Positions 1 to 8,776 of a stretch of DNA of 64,000 nt are shown here, one piece after another (positions within the stretch are counted from its first letter, which is position 1; every line of letters begins with the position of its first letter). The position numbers and the translations under genes were made by a program. The stretch is from Streptomyces sp. CBMA29. GTDB taxonomy: Bacteria > Actinomycetota > Actinomycetes > Streptomycetales > Streptomycetaceae. The notes beneath the pieces are model-generated. The model was not told the origin of the DNA, searched no databases, and was given only the letters and a program-made list of their open reading frames with translations. The DNA lies in assembly GCF_014596445.1 (NCBI RefSeq), contig NZ_MECL01000028.1, forward strand, positions 1 through 64,000. Reading direction: 5' to 3'.

Positions 1-411
1 ACCGCGCGCCACCGGCCCTCCGGCGCGCCGAGGGCCGCCCTGCTGGGCGCCGCCTCCGCGGTGGCCAACGCGCTCACCGCGGCACTCATGAAGTCCGCCG
101 CCGACACCTTCTCCGCGCACGGCGACGTCGCCTTCCTGACCGCCTGGCAGACGTACGGCTTCGCGCTGTGCGGCGTCACCGCGATCTTCCTGCTGGAGAG
201 CGCCCTCCAGTCCGGGCCGATCATCGCCTCGCAGCCCGCCCTCACCCTCGGCGACGCCACCGTCAGCCTGGCGCTGGGCATCACCGTCTACGGCGAGCAC
301 ATCCGTACCGGCTGGTGGGTGGTGCCACAGCTGGCGGCAGTCGGCCTGATCGCGTACGGCACCGTCCGGCTCTCCCGCGCGGTCCCGCTGATCAGGGAAC
401 TGGCGGGCTGA
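1..411 (+). CDS. DMT-superfamily (EamA-like) transporter, C-terminal part only
   Basis: The reading frame is open from the first base of the window, so the N-terminus lies outside. The visible 136 residues hold about four hydrophobic segments, a pattern typical of the second half of 10-TM drug/metabolite (EamA/DMT) transporters, including a conserved region with QPALTLGDATVSL followed by GEHIRTG. Family members move small metabolites across the cytoplasmic membrane; the substrate cannot be told from this fragment. It ends with TGA and is followed by a non-coding gap before the sulfur cluster, so it is probably a separate transcription unit. The fold assignment is fairly safe, the substrate unknown. 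Confidence 0.7.
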   Translation, partial: TARHRPSGAPRAALLGAASAVANALTAALMKSAADTFSAHGDVAFLTAWQTYGFALCGVTAIFLLESALQSGPIIASQPALTLGDATVSLALGITVYGEHIRTGWWVVPQLAAVGLIAYGTVRLSRAVPLIRELAG

Positions 412-458
412 CCGCACGGGCCGCCCGGCAACGACGTGCCACCGGCCCGACACGGCGC

Positions 459-500
459 GACACCGGCCCTGCCCTGGCCCGACACCGGCCCTGCCCTGGC
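459..500 (+). repeat. 22-bp tandem repeat, about two copies
   Basis: The unit begins gacaccggccctgccctgg at 459 and again at 481, with a period of 22 bp; a degenerate partial copy lies just before it (about 448-458). It sits in the gap between the DMT transporter and the first monooxygenase. It could be a slippage product or a spaced regulatory element; nothing decides between them. Confidence 0.6.
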
Positions 501-580
501 GTGCACCGCGAAGGGCAGCTTAAGGGAACCGGTAGCCGCTTCGGCTTCATCCCCGGAGCGGTGCGCCCAAGCATGGGGCC

Positions 581-1933
581 GTGACCGAACGATTCCTGCA
601 CCTCAACGTCAACGCCAACGGGCTGGCGAAACCGCCGAACAGCTGGCGGCACAGCTCTCCGCCGACCTGGTTCCTCGACATCGCCTCCTGGGAGAGGCTC
701 GGGCAGATCGCCGAGCGCGGCCTGCTGGACGCGGTCTTCCTCGCCGACCACCTCGGCGCCACCGACTTCAGCAAGCCGTGGCACGCCTTCGACCCGTTCA
801 TGCTCCAGACGGCGGTGGCCCGCGCCACCCGCCACATCGGTCTGGTGACGACCCTGTCCGCGACCTTCTACCAGCCGTGGGACATCGCGCGCCGCGCCGC
901 GACGCTTGACATCGCCTCCGGCGGCCGGGCGGCGGTCAACATCGTCACCTCCGGCGAGGACGCGGCCGCGGCCCTGTACGGACGGGGGTCACTGCCCGAA
1001 CGCGAGGTCAGGTACGGGCGGGCCGAAGAGGTGCTGAACGCCGTCAAGCGGCTGTGGGACTCCTGGGACCCGGACGCCCTGGTCGCCGACCCCACGACGG
1101 GCGAACTGGTGGACGACAGCCGGGTTCCGACGGTGGACTACGACGGCGAACACGTGGGCTTCAGGGCGCGGTTCCAGTTCCCGCGCTCCGTGCAGGGGCG
1201 GCCGGTCATCGTCCAGGCCGGAGCGTCGGCCCTGGGCATCGACCTGGCCGCGAAGCACGCCGACGCCGTGTTCTGCGCCTCCAACACCCTGTCGACCGGG
1301 CAGGAGTTCTACCGTGAGCTGAAGGCCCGCGCCGCCGCCCACGGACGTGCCCCCGACCAACTGCTGGTCCTGCCCGGCCTCAACATCACTCTCGGCGGCA
1401 CCGAGGCCGAGGCGATCAGACGCCGCGCCGAACTGGTCGGCCCGGTGGAGGCGGACGACGCCGCGGTGCGCGCGCTGGCCCTCCAACTCGGCGTCCCCGC
1501 CGACCTGCTGAGCCTGGACGAGACCCTGCCCTGGGACTACATCAACTCGCCGCGGTGGAGCCCGCGCAGCGTCGGCGCCGCCAACGGCGTGCTGTCCGTG
1601 GCACGCCAGGGCGACCTCACCGTGCGCGAGGTCCTCGAACGCCGCGCGAACGCCCAGAACGCGATCGTCGGCACGCCCGAGCAGGTCGCCGACGAGATCG
1701 AGAACTGGTTCACCCAACGCGCCGCCGACGGCTTCAACATCAACTTCGACATCTTCCCCTCCGGCCTGGAGCAGGTCGTCGACCACCTGGTGCCGGAGCT
1801 CCAGCGGCGCGGGATCTTCCGCGGGGAGTACGAGTCCACCACGCTCCGCGGCCACTACGGGCTGCCGCCCCTCGTGACCGACGCGAGCCGCGCCACCGCG
1901 CGCACGGCCCTGTCAGGAGACCGCCACCAGTGA
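581..1933 (+). CDS. LLM-class flavin-dependent monooxygenase, NtaA/SnaA/DszA type
   Basis: 450 residues, the usual length of the NtaA/SnaA/DszA/SoxA branch of bacterial luciferase-like TIM-barrel oxygenases, which use reduced FMN from a separate reductase. The N-terminal LHLNVNANG, the GLLDAVFLADHLG strand and the ASGGRAAVNIVTS segment are hallmarks. Together with the neighbouring sulfonate transporter and DszC-like gene, it probably oxidises an organosulfur compound (sulfone or sulfonate) to release sulfite; this substrate is inferred from context. The start is GTG with only a weak ribosome-binding site (ggagcgg far upstream). Its TGA overlaps the GTG of the next, homologous gene, so the two are translationally coupled. 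Confidence 0.85.
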   Translation: MTERFLHLNVNANGLAKPPNSWRHSSPPTWFLDIASWERLGQIAERGLLDAVFLADHLGATDFSKPWHAFDPFMLQTAVARATRHIGLVTTLSATFYQPWDIARRAATLDIASGGRAAVNIVTSGEDAAAALYGRGSLPEREVRYGRAEEVLNAVKRLWDSWDPDALVADPTTGELVDDSRVPTVDYDGEHVGFRARFQFPRSVQGRPVIVQAGASALGIDLAAKHADAVFCASNTLSTGQEFYRELKARAAAHGRAPDQLLVLPGLNITLGGTEAEAIRRRAELVGPVEADDAAVRALALQLGVPADLLSLDETLPWDYINSPRWSPRSVGAANGVLSVARQGDLTVREVLERRANAQNAIVGTPEQVADEIENWFTQRAADGFNINFDIFPSGLEQVVDHLVPELQRRGIFRGEYESTTLRGHYGLPPLVTDASRATARTALSGDRHQ

Positions 1934-3255
1934 GCACACGCCGACTGCACTTGAACGTCAACGCCAACGCGCTGGGACGAGCACCGGGGGGCTGGCGCCT
2001 GCGCGACGACCCGCTCGGCTTCCTCGACATCGACGAATGGGAGAACCTCGGCCGGACCGCGGAACGCGGCCTGCTGGACGCGGTGTTCCTCGCCGAGACC
2101 CTCGGATTCTCGCAGCAGGACTTCACCAGGCCGTGGAACGCGATCGACCCGTTCGTCGTGCTGACCGCGATCGCCCGCGCCACCACGCACGTCGGCCTGG
2201 TGGCGACCGTGTCGTCCACCTACCGCCACCCGTATCACATCGCCCGGCTGGGCTCCTCGCTCGACCTGGTCTCGGGCGGCCGGGCCGCGATCAACGTCGT
2301 CACCACGCAGTCGCCGCGCGCCGGGGCCCAGTTCGGCCTCGACGCGCACCCCGACCGGGACGCCCGCTACGGCCGCGCGGACGAGGCGATCTCCGTGATC
2401 AGGGCGCTGTGGGAGTCATGGGACCCCGACGCGCTCGTCGGTGACAAGGCGTCAGGTGAGCTGACCGACCTGGCGAAGGTGCGGGAGGTCGACCACGTCG
2501 GCGAGCACCTGCGGGTCACGACCTGGTACCAGGTGCCGCGTTCGCCGCAGGGCCACCCCGTCGTCCTGCAAGCGGGCGCGTCGGAGCAGGGCATCGACCT
2601 GGCCGCGAAGTACGCCGACGCGGTGTTCTGCGCCGCGCACAACCTCCGGCAGGGCAAGGACTTCGCCGCCAAGGTGAAGGCCCGAGCCCGCGATGTCCAC
2701 GGCCGCGACCCCGACGACGTGCTCATCCTGCCCGGACTGTGGCCGGTCATCGGCAGTACCGAGGCCGAGGCGCGCGAGCGCCGCGACCTGCTGGCCGGTC
2801 TGAGCACTGACACCACCGACGCCCTGACGTCGCTGGCGGCGCAGCTCGGCCTGCCGGTGGACAGCCTGGAGCTCGACCGGCAGCCGCCCTGGGACCTGAT
2901 CAACTCGCCGGACTGGAAGCCGAGCAGCTACGGTTTCGCCAACTCCGTGCTCCACAGCGCCCGCCACGAGAACCTGACGGTACGCGACCTGCTCGACCGG
3001 CACATCGCCGGCGGCGGACACCGCATGGTGGTGGGTACCCCGGAGCAGATCGCCGACGAGATGGAGGCGTACTTCACTGAGGGCGCCGCGGACGGGTTCA
3101 ACCTGAACCACGACCTCTACCCCGACGGCCTCGACCTCATCGTCGACCACCTGGTGCCGGAGCTCCAGCGGCGCGGGATCTTCCGCAAGGAGTACGAGGC
3201 GACCACACTGCGCGGCAACCTCGGCCTGCCCTTCCCGGCTGCCGCCGCGGTCTGA
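1930..3255 (+). CDS. LLM-class flavin-dependent monooxygenase, second paralog
   Basis: 441 residues, clearly paralogous to the preceding gene over the full length (shared LHLNVNAN, RGLLDAVFLAETLG, SGGRAAINVVT, LQAGASEQGIDLAAKYADAVFCA and C-terminal DHLVPELQRRGIFR blocks). The GTG start at 1930 is preferred because it overlaps the upstream stop (GTGA) and restores the family N-terminus; the open frame extends further upstream but without homology. It is expected to be an FMNH2-dependent oxygenase acting on organosulfur or related substrates. Tandem copies often act on different substrates or successive oxidation steps; that remains inference. A strong hairpin follows 25 bp after the stop. Confidence 0.85.
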   Translation: MSTRRLHLNVNANALGRAPGGWRLRDDPLGFLDIDEWENLGRTAERGLLDAVFLAETLGFSQQDFTRPWNAIDPFVVLTAIARATTHVGLVATVSSTYRHPYHIARLGSSLDLVSGGRAAINVVTTQSPRAGAQFGLDAHPDRDARYGRADEAISVIRALWESWDPDALVGDKASGELTDLAKVREVDHVGEHLRVTTWYQVPRSPQGHPVVLQAGASEQGIDLAAKYADAVFCAAHNLRQGKDFAAKVKARARDVHGRDPDDVLILPGLWPVIGSTEAEARERRDLLAGLSTDTTDALTSLAAQLGLPVDSLELDRQPPWDLINSPDWKPSSYGFANSVLHSARHENLTVRDLLDRHIAGGGHRMVVGTPEQIADEMEAYFTEGAADGFNLNHDLYPDGLDLIVDHLVPELQRRGIFRKEYEATTLRGNLGLPFPAAAAV

Positions 3256-3280
3256 GGCCGGACGGCCGCACAGTACGACG

Positions 3281-3328
3281 GAGCCGCCCGGTGTACCTAC
3301 CCCGTGGGGTCGGTACACCGGGCGGCTC
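3281..3328. terminator. Bidirectional hairpin terminator
   Basis: A perfect 16-bp stem (3281-3296 with 3313-3328) whose loop contains a second small palindrome (ccccgtgggg). It lies between the convergent monooxygenase pair and the aldo/keto reductase pseudogene and can end transcription from both sides. Confidence 0.85.
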
Positions 3329-3345
3329 TTCGGGCTGCCGCGGGA

Positions 3346-4143
3346 TCAGGAACCGGCGGAGTCCGGCAGGCGCGCCTCGGCTCCGATGGCGCCGGGCCGC
3401 AGCGCCCGGTCTCCCTCGACCCGCTCGGCGATACCGGCCGGCCGCGCGGCCTGCTCCGGTGTGAGCGTGTCGTCGAACGCGCCGACGTTCTCCCGCAGAT
3501 ACGCGGCGTGCCGCGTGCCGGGGATCGGCACGACGTCCTCACCTCGCGCGAGCACCCAGGCGAGAGCCACCTGACCGGGCTCGACAGCGAGTTCGGCCGC
3601 GACGGCGACGACCTCGTCGGCAAGCTTCACATTCGTGTCGAAGACCTCCTCGGCGAACCGAGGGTGCTCCAGCCGACGGCCCGTCAGATCCGCGCGGCTG
3701 CGCAGCACGATGCCGATGCCCAACTCCCTTGCGACGGAGAGCGTTTCAGCCTCGATGTCGCGGGTGAAGAGCGACCACTCGTTCTGGATCGCGGTGACCG
3801 GATGCGTGGCGTGGGCGCGGAGCAGGGTCCGCGGACCCGGCTCCGACAGGCCGTTCCAGCGGACCTTGCCCGGTCGAGCGGGTTGCCGAATTTGGTGGCG
3901 ATGACGAGGCCGTCACGGCGCCCCCTTGACCGCCTGCCCGAGCAGCGTCTCACTGATGGCCGGGCCGTAGATGTCGGCGGTGTCGAAGAAGTCGATGCCG
4001 AGGTCGATCGCCTCGCCCACCAGCGCCGACGCGCTGTGCCGCTCGTCGGCGTCGGTGGACCGCGTGAAGCTCATGAAGCCCAGGCCGAGGGCGGAGACCT
4101 CCAGTCCCTCGGTGCCGAGCCCGCGTCGAGTGATGTCAGTCAA
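3346..4143 (-). pseudogene. Decayed aldo/keto reductase
   Basis: Three consecutive minus-strand frames together give an aldo/keto reductase. Frame one (TTG start at 4143, RBS GAGGAGAG) encodes LEVSALGLGFMSF and FFDTADIYGP, then stops at VKGAP. After one extra G in a G-run (about 3924-3930), the next frame continues with RRDGLVIATKFG. The third frame resumes at KVRWNGLSEPGPRTLLRAH and runs through GIGIVLRSRADLTG to the C-terminus. Family proteins have about 90 more residues between ATKFG and GKVR, the part with the catalytic His, so a segment is deleted as well as frame-shifted. It is the last gene of the sulfonate transporter operon and should not give an active enzyme. The deletion argues against a simple sequencing error. 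Confidence 0.85.
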
Positions 4144-4182
4144 TGCTCTCTCCTCAACCGGTGGTTCGGGAACGGCGCCGTG

Positions 4183-5301
4183 TCAGCCGGTCGTCACGTC
4201 GTCCAGCGCCGTGGTGTAGTTGAATCCGAGCTTGGACGTGACATTGGTCTTCAGCCCGCCGTATGTGTACGCGGCCTCGACGGTCTCCTGCTGGATCCGC
4301 AGGAACTCCGGGTCACCGATCTTGTAGAAGGTCGAGTGCCGGGCGTTCTCCCAGTTGACCTTGGCCACGTCGGGCGTCTGGCTGAGGACCTGCTGCTCGA
4401 CCTTCTCGTACGCGGCCTCGTGACCGGGGATCCACTGCTCGTAGAAGGTCCGCAGCCGGCCGTAGAAATCCCTGAGCGCCGCCAGCTTGGCCGGGTTGTC
4501 GAGCACCTCGGTCCTGGCGATCCAGCCGCTGCCGCCGAGGATGCCGAGCGTCGCGTTGTCCGCGATCTTGATCGCCTTTCCGGCGTCGACAGGCTTCTTC
4601 ACGTTGCTGTAACTGGTCACGACCGCGTCCAGGCGCCCGGCGTTGAAGGCGTTGGCCGCGGCCTGGTTGCTCGGGAACTGCACACCGTGGACGTCCTTCG
4701 GGCCGAAGCCGCCCTTCTCCAGCGCGACGACGTAGGCGGCGTAGATGTTGCCGCCGTAGTTGTAGCCGATCTTCTTGCCCTTCAGCTCGGCGAGCGTCGT
4801 GATGCCGGAGCTCTTCGTCACGTACACGGCTGCCGGGTAGGGAGCGTCGGGTGTCCAGGTCACCGCGAAACCCTGGATCGGGGCACCGGTCTTCGTCCAG
4901 TCGGCCGAGGCGTTGGCGGCTTCGAAGGCGGCGGTGTTCTCACCGACCTGGCCGACGTCGATCTGCTTGCCGTACAGCGCCGCCAGTTGGTTCGCCGGGC
5001 CCGCGATGATCGGGACCTTGTACGTGTACGGGGTGTCCTCGAACAGGCCCGACTCCTTCAGCAGCGCGGGGAAGTCGGCGGTCTGGTAGCTGATCGTGAG
5101 GCTGACGCCGGACAGGTCGACCGCGGCGGAGGCGGAGGAACCACCCGTCGAGCCGCCGTTCGACCCCGAACCCGCGTTCTTCGCCGAGGCCGAGGCGCCG
5201 CCGGAACCGCCGCAGGCGGTGGCGGCCATGGCGAGGGCGACGGCCGCGAAGGCGGTGAACGTGCGCTGGACGAAGGGGGAGTGCTTGCCGGTGCTGTACA
5301 T
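4183..5301 (-). CDS. Sulfonate/taurine-type ABC transporter, substrate-binding lipoprotein
   Basis: 372 residues from ATG at 5301, chosen because GAGGAAG lies 9 bp upstream and a signal peptide follows directly; the longer frame adds 23 residues without signal character. The lipobox is ATAC with Cys30, then a Gly/Ser/Ala linker, so it is a membrane-anchored periplasmic-type binding protein. The body (LKGKKIGYNYGG, GPKDVHGVQFPSNQAAANAF, DAVVTSYSN) is typical of the SsuA/TauA/NMT1-like family that binds aliphatic sulfonates, taurine or nitrate. It follows the matching ATPase and permease in the same operon. The exact ligand is unknown; the neighbouring monooxygenases favour an organosulfur compound. 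Confidence 0.85.
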   Translation of the reverse strand: MYSTGKHSPFVQRTFTAFAAVALAMAATACGGSGGASASAKNAGSGSNGGSTGGSSASAAVDLSGVSLTISYQTADFPALLKESGLFEDTPYTYKVPIIAGPANQLAALYGKQIDVGQVGENTAAFEAANASADWTKTGAPIQGFAVTWTPDAPYPAAVYVTKSSGITTLAELKGKKIGYNYGGNIYAAYVVALEKGGFGPKDVHGVQFPSNQAAANAFNAGRLDAVVTSYSNVKKPVDAGKAIKIADNATLGILGGSGWIARTEVLDNPAKLAALRDFYGRLRTFYEQWIPGHEAAYEKVEQQVLSQTPDVAKVNWENARHSTFYKIGDPEFLRIQQETVEAAYTYGGLKTNVTSKLGFNYTTALDDVTTG

Positions 5302-5366
5302 GTGCGATGACTTCCTCGGGATGTGTCGGGCGAAGACGGTTCGTGGTGCTCTGTTCTGACGGGACG

Positions 5367-6149
5367 TCAATGACCGTCGGTCACCGCCTCGTTGCCGCCG
5401 CCGACAGTGCGGGCCACGCCGAGCTGGTCGAGCAGCGCCGCCCGCAGTTCGAGGAACCGCGGATCGTCGCGATGGCGGGGCTTGTCGATCTCGACCCGCT
5501 GGTCCAGGGCGATCGAGCCGCGCGAGAGGACCAGGACACGGTCGGCGAGCAGGATCGCCTCGTCCACGTCATGGGTGACCAGGACGACAGCGGGCTCGTG
5601 CTTCGCGCACAGCGCCGCCAGCAGGTCGTGCATCTTGATCCGGGTCAGCGCGTCCAGGGCCGCGAAGGGCTCGTCGAGCAGCAGCAGATCGGGCTCGGTG
5701 ACCAGCGCGCGGGCGAGCGCGACACGCTGCGCCTCACCGCCGGACAGCGTCCGGGGCCAGGCTTTGGCGTGGCTCTCGATACCGACCTCGGCCAGCGCGT
5801 CGAGCGCTTTCCCGTACGCGGCTCGCGGGCGCCGCGCGCCGAGCACGACATTGCGCCACACCTTCTGCGCGGGAACCAGCCGCGGCTCCTGGAAGACGGT
5901 CGACCGCACGCGGGGCACGACGACATCTCCCTCGTCGGCGGTGTCGAGTCCGCCGACGATACGGAGCAACGTCGTCTTGCCGGTGCCGGACGCGCCGAGC
6001 AGCGCGACGAACTCCCCCTTCCGCAGCCGGAGATCGACCCCGTCGAGCACCGCCCGGCCGTCGAAGACCCGTCGGACCCCCAGCGCGGTGACGGCGTATC
6101 CCGCACTGTCCGCGGGAAGGTCCCCCGGCGATTCAGTTGATACCGACAC
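5367..6149 (-). CDS. ssuB: Sulfonate-type ABC transporter, ATP-binding protein
   Basis: 260 residues. Walker A is GASGTGKTT at 52-60, Q-loop Gln87, signature LSGGEAQR at 135-142, Walker B LLLLDE at 155-160 and the switch His in VTHDVDEA, so it is a complete nucleotide-binding subunit. The SsuB/TauB/NrtD class pairs with the adjacent permease, whose 3' end it overlaps by 17 bp. It energises uptake through the membrane permease and the lipoprotein encoded downstream. The gene symbol reflects subfamily resemblance and operon context, not a proven substrate. Confidence 0.88.
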   Translation of the reverse strand: MSVSTESPGDLPADSAGYAVTALGVRRVFDGRAVLDGVDLRLRKGEFVALLGASGTGKTTLLRIVGGLDTADEGDVVVPRVRSTVFQEPRLVPAQKVWRNVVLGARRPRAAYGKALDALAEVGIESHAKAWPRTLSGGEAQRVALARALVTEPDLLLLDEPFAALDALTRIKMHDLLAALCAKHEPAVVLVTHDVDEAILLADRVLVLSRGSIALDQRVEIDKPRHRDDPRFLELRAALLDQLGVARTVGGGNEAVTDGH

Positions 6150-7035
6150 GGGCCCTCCAGGGCAGGACGAGACGCTCGACGCCGCGCATGACGAAGTCGA
6201 TGAGGATGCCCAGCACCGCGTAGATCCAGATGCCGGCGATGACGATGTCCGGGCGCTGGTTGTTCTGGGCGTTGATGATCAGATAGCCGATCCCGGCGGT
6301 GGAGTTGACCTGCTCGGCCAGCACCAGCGACAGCAGGGAGAAGGAGCAGGCGAAGCGCAGACCGGTGAGGATGCCGGGCAGCGCCGTCGGGAAGATGATC
6401 CGACGCGCGATCCGGAAGCCGCTGAGCCCGAAGGTCCTGCCCGCCTCGATGAGCTTCTGGTCGACGCCCTTCACGGCGTGGAACGTGTTCAGGTAGAGCG
6501 GGAACAGCGCCGCCGCGGTGATGAGCGCGAGCTTGGACGGCTCGTCGATGCCGAACCAGGTGACGAACAGCGGGACCAGCGCGATGAACGGCACCGTCCG
6601 CAGCATCTGGAGGGTGGCGTCGAAGATCTCCTCGCCGATCTTCCACAGCCCGGCGAAGATCCCGAGCACCAGCCCCGCGCTGCCGCCGAGCACCAGCCCT
6701 TCACCGGCCCGCCGCAGCGACACCGGAACGGCGGCCTGGAGCGAGCCGTTGTTCCACAGGTACTGGTACGCCTCGACGATGGTCTTCGGCGAGGGCAGCA
6801 CGTCCTCGGTGGTCCAGCCCCAGGTCAACGCGAGCTGCCAGAGGGCGATCAGCGCGACGGGCACGCCGACGCGCAAGGTCCAGCCGCTCCAGAAGCGGAC
6901 CCGCTTGCGCACGCTCTCGCGCCCGCGGTTGCGCGGGCTGAGGTCGATGAGCCCCGCCGCGTCCCGCGGAGTCTTCGTGGCGGTCCGCGCGCCCGGCGCG
7001 GGCGCGGTGTCGGTGACGGAAGGGGCGCCGGTCAA
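6133..7035 (-). CDS. ssuC: Sulfonate-type ABC transporter, permease
   Basis: 300 residues with a long hydrophilic N-terminus (about 50 residues) and about six membrane segments of the BPD_transp_1 domain; the EAGRTFGLSGFRIARRIIFPTALPG-type EAA loop that docks on the ATPase is visible near residues 195-220. A TTG start at 7035 is preferred because GAGGTGA lies seven bases upstream and the TTG overlaps the stop of a 21-codon mini-ORF (TTGA), suggesting coupled translation. It forms the channel of the sulfonate-type importer with the two following genes. Confidence 0.87.
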   Translation of the reverse strand: MTGAPSVTDTAPAPGARTATKTPRDAAGLIDLSPRNRGRESVRKRVRFWSGWTLRVGVPVALIALWQLALTWGWTTEDVLPSPKTIVEAYQYLWNNGSLQAAVPVSLRRAGEGLVLGGSAGLVLGIFAGLWKIGEEIFDATLQMLRTVPFIALVPLFVTWFGIDEPSKLALITAAALFPLYLNTFHAVKGVDQKLIEAGRTFGLSGFRIARRIIFPTALPGILTGLRFACSFSLLSLVLAEQVNSTAGIGYLIINAQNNQRPDIVIAGIWIYAVLGILIDFVMRGVERLVLPWRARVGIN

Positions 7036-7097
7036 CGCGTCACCTCAGCGGCGGTGGCGACCGGCCTGGTGGTGAGGGGCCTGGCGATGGCGGTCAT
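7032..7097 (-). CDS. 21-residue mini-ORF coupled to the permease gene
   Basis: ATG at 7097 is preceded by GAGGAC at a suitable distance and opens a 21-codon frame (begins MTAIARPLTTRP, ends AEVTR). Its TGA overlaps the TTG start of the permease, so ribosomes finishing it could restart on the permease. It begins 28 bp after the rhodanese stop. It contains no cysteine, unlike the cysteine-sensing leader peptides known before some actinobacterial sulfur operons. It may be a translational-coupling leader or just a remnant of an old permease N-terminus; expression is unproven. Confidence 0.45.
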   Translation of the reverse strand: MTAIARPLTTRPVATAAEVTR

Positions 7098-7124
7098 GAG
7101 CGTGTCCTCACTAGGGTCAGTGCC

Positions 7125-8750
7125 TCAGGCGAACTTCTTGAACGGAACGGTGTCGTCCTGCGCCAACTCGGCTACCAGGCCGAGCTCCCAGGACAGATAG
7201 CGGCGGAATCCGGCCTTGCGGTCCTCGGGGTCGCTCTCGCGCCAGCCGGAGGCGACGACGTCCTCCGGCGCGTGCAGCCACTGCGCCCGGTCGGTCTCCA
7301 CGGGCAGACCGGCCGCGCGCCACGCCGCGGTACCGCCGTCGAGCACCCGCACAGGACGGTCGGTGGCCGCCGCGAGGTCGGCGGCGGCGTACCGCGCGAG
7401 CACCCCGTCGGCGGAGGTCAGCACGACCGGTCCGGTGCCGGGCAGCTCGGCCGCCGACGCGGCGAGCCGGGCGCGGATGGCGAAGCGGGCGCCGGGGACG
7501 TGACCGGTGCGGTACTGCGGGCTGGCCGCCACATCGAGCACGAGCCGGGTGTCGGCCGGGGCGCCGTCCAGCTCCTGCGCGGTGACGGTGTCGAAGCCGC
7601 CGGAGGGCGGGTCGAGGACGGGCGGCGGCACCGGGCCGGTCTCCAGGCCGGCACCTTCCAGGGCCCGGTCGAGGACGAACACCTCGGCCCAGCCGATCTG
7701 GGCGATCCAGGACGCGGCGACCGCGGCCCGTACGCCGTCGTTGTCGACGAGGACCACACGGGCATGGTGCGTGCCGACATGCCGGAACACCCACGGCGCG
7801 ACATCCCAGCTCGGCGCCGACAGGGAGCCGGGCAGGTGACCGGCCTCGAACTCCTCGGGAGTGCGCACGTCCAGGACGTACAGCGAACGCGTGTCGTCCT
7901 TGCCGAAGGCCGCGAGCGCCGCCGCGTCGATGTGCTCGATCCCGAAGCGCTCGCCGAAGCGGACCGCGCTCTCCCGCGCCGCCTCCAGCGCCGCGCCGGT
8001 CGGCAGCGCCACCGAGGACGTCTCGCCGTGGTCGAGTTCGTGCCCCTCCAGCACCCAGGACTGGGTGCCGCCCTCCAGCGACACCACCCGGTTCGGCAGG
8101 CCCGCGTTGATGAGCACCTGGGCGCCGAGGATGCTCCGCGTGCGCCCGGCGCAGTTGACCACGACGAGCGTGTCGGGCGAGGACACCGCCTCGGCCGCGC
8201 GGTAGACGAGTTCGGCGCCCGGTATCGACGTCCCGCCGGGGATGCTGTGGCCGCGGAACTCGCCGAGGGGGCGGCTGTCGAGCAGCACGATGTCCTCACC
8301 GGCCGCGCGGCGGCTCAGGAAGTCCGGCACGCTGATGTGCGGCGTCTGGTAGACCTCCTCGATCCACTCGCCGAACGCCTGCCCGATGACGTGATCGCCG
8401 CCGCTGTGGACCTTGTGCCCGGCCGCTGCCCACGCGGCGAGGCCGCCGTCGAGCACCCGGACGTCGGTGTAGCCGAGCGCGCGCAGCCGGGCCGCACCGC
8501 GCCCGGCCAGCTCCGCGTCGCCGCCGTCGTAGACGACGACCGGTGTGTCACGGCGGGGGACCAGCGCCCCCGCCTTCAGCTCCAGGACGCTGAGCGGGAT
8601 CGAGACGGCGAGCAGGATCGACCCCCGCGCCGCGGTGACGCCGGACTCGCGCACGTCGATGAGCGCGTACTCTTGGCCGCCGTCGAGCAGCACGCGCAAG
8701 TCGTCGACGGCGATGGCGGAGGCGGGAGCGGGGGCGACGGGTTCAGTCAT
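7125..8750 (-). CDS. Multidomain rhodanese-like sulfurtransferase
   Basis: 541 residues from ATG at 8750 (AGGAGAG upstream). Four rhodanese repeats are visible, each ending in a VLDGG..AW or VVSLEGGTQSW-like element, at about residues 15-115, 140-240, 260-370 and 385-500. Only the second has an active-site Cys (Cys200 in VNCAGRTRS); the matching loops of the others read YDGGDAE, VDNDGVRA and TSADGVLA and should be catalytically silent. Rhodaneses pass sulfane sulfur from donors such as thiosulfate to acceptors such as cyanide or thiols. In an operon with a sulfonate importer it probably handles released sulfur. Silent repeats may have a structural or binding role. Confidence 0.87.
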   Translation of the reverse strand: MTEPVAPAPASAIAVDDLRVLLDGGQEYALIDVRESGVTAARGSILLAVSIPLSVLELKAGALVPRRDTPVVVYDGGDAELAGRGAARLRALGYTDVRVLDGGLAAWAAAGHKVHSGGDHVIGQAFGEWIEEVYQTPHISVPDFLSRRAAGEDIVLLDSRPLGEFRGHSIPGGTSIPGAELVYRAAEAVSSPDTLVVVNCAGRTRSILGAQVLINAGLPNRVVSLEGGTQSWVLEGHELDHGETSSVALPTGAALEAARESAVRFGERFGIEHIDAAALAAFGKDDTRSLYVLDVRTPEEFEAGHLPGSLSAPSWDVAPWVFRHVGTHHARVVLVDNDGVRAAVAASWIAQIGWAEVFVLDRALEGAGLETGPVPPPVLDPPSGGFDTVTAQELDGAPADTRLVLDVAASPQYRTGHVPGARFAIRARLAASAAELPGTGPVVLTSADGVLARYAAADLAAATDRPVRVLDGGTAAWRAAGLPVETDRAQWLHAPEDVVASGWRESDPEDRKAGFRRYLSWELGLVAELAQDDTVPFKKFA

Positions 8751-8776
8751 GGGAACTCTCCTGGACTCTGGTCGGA

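Noticed and set aside
3304..5310. A 668-codon plus-strand frame opposite the aldo/keto reductase and SsuA-like genes
   Set aside because: Composition is that of an antisense frame; the minus strand carries recognisable proteins with ribosome-binding sites.
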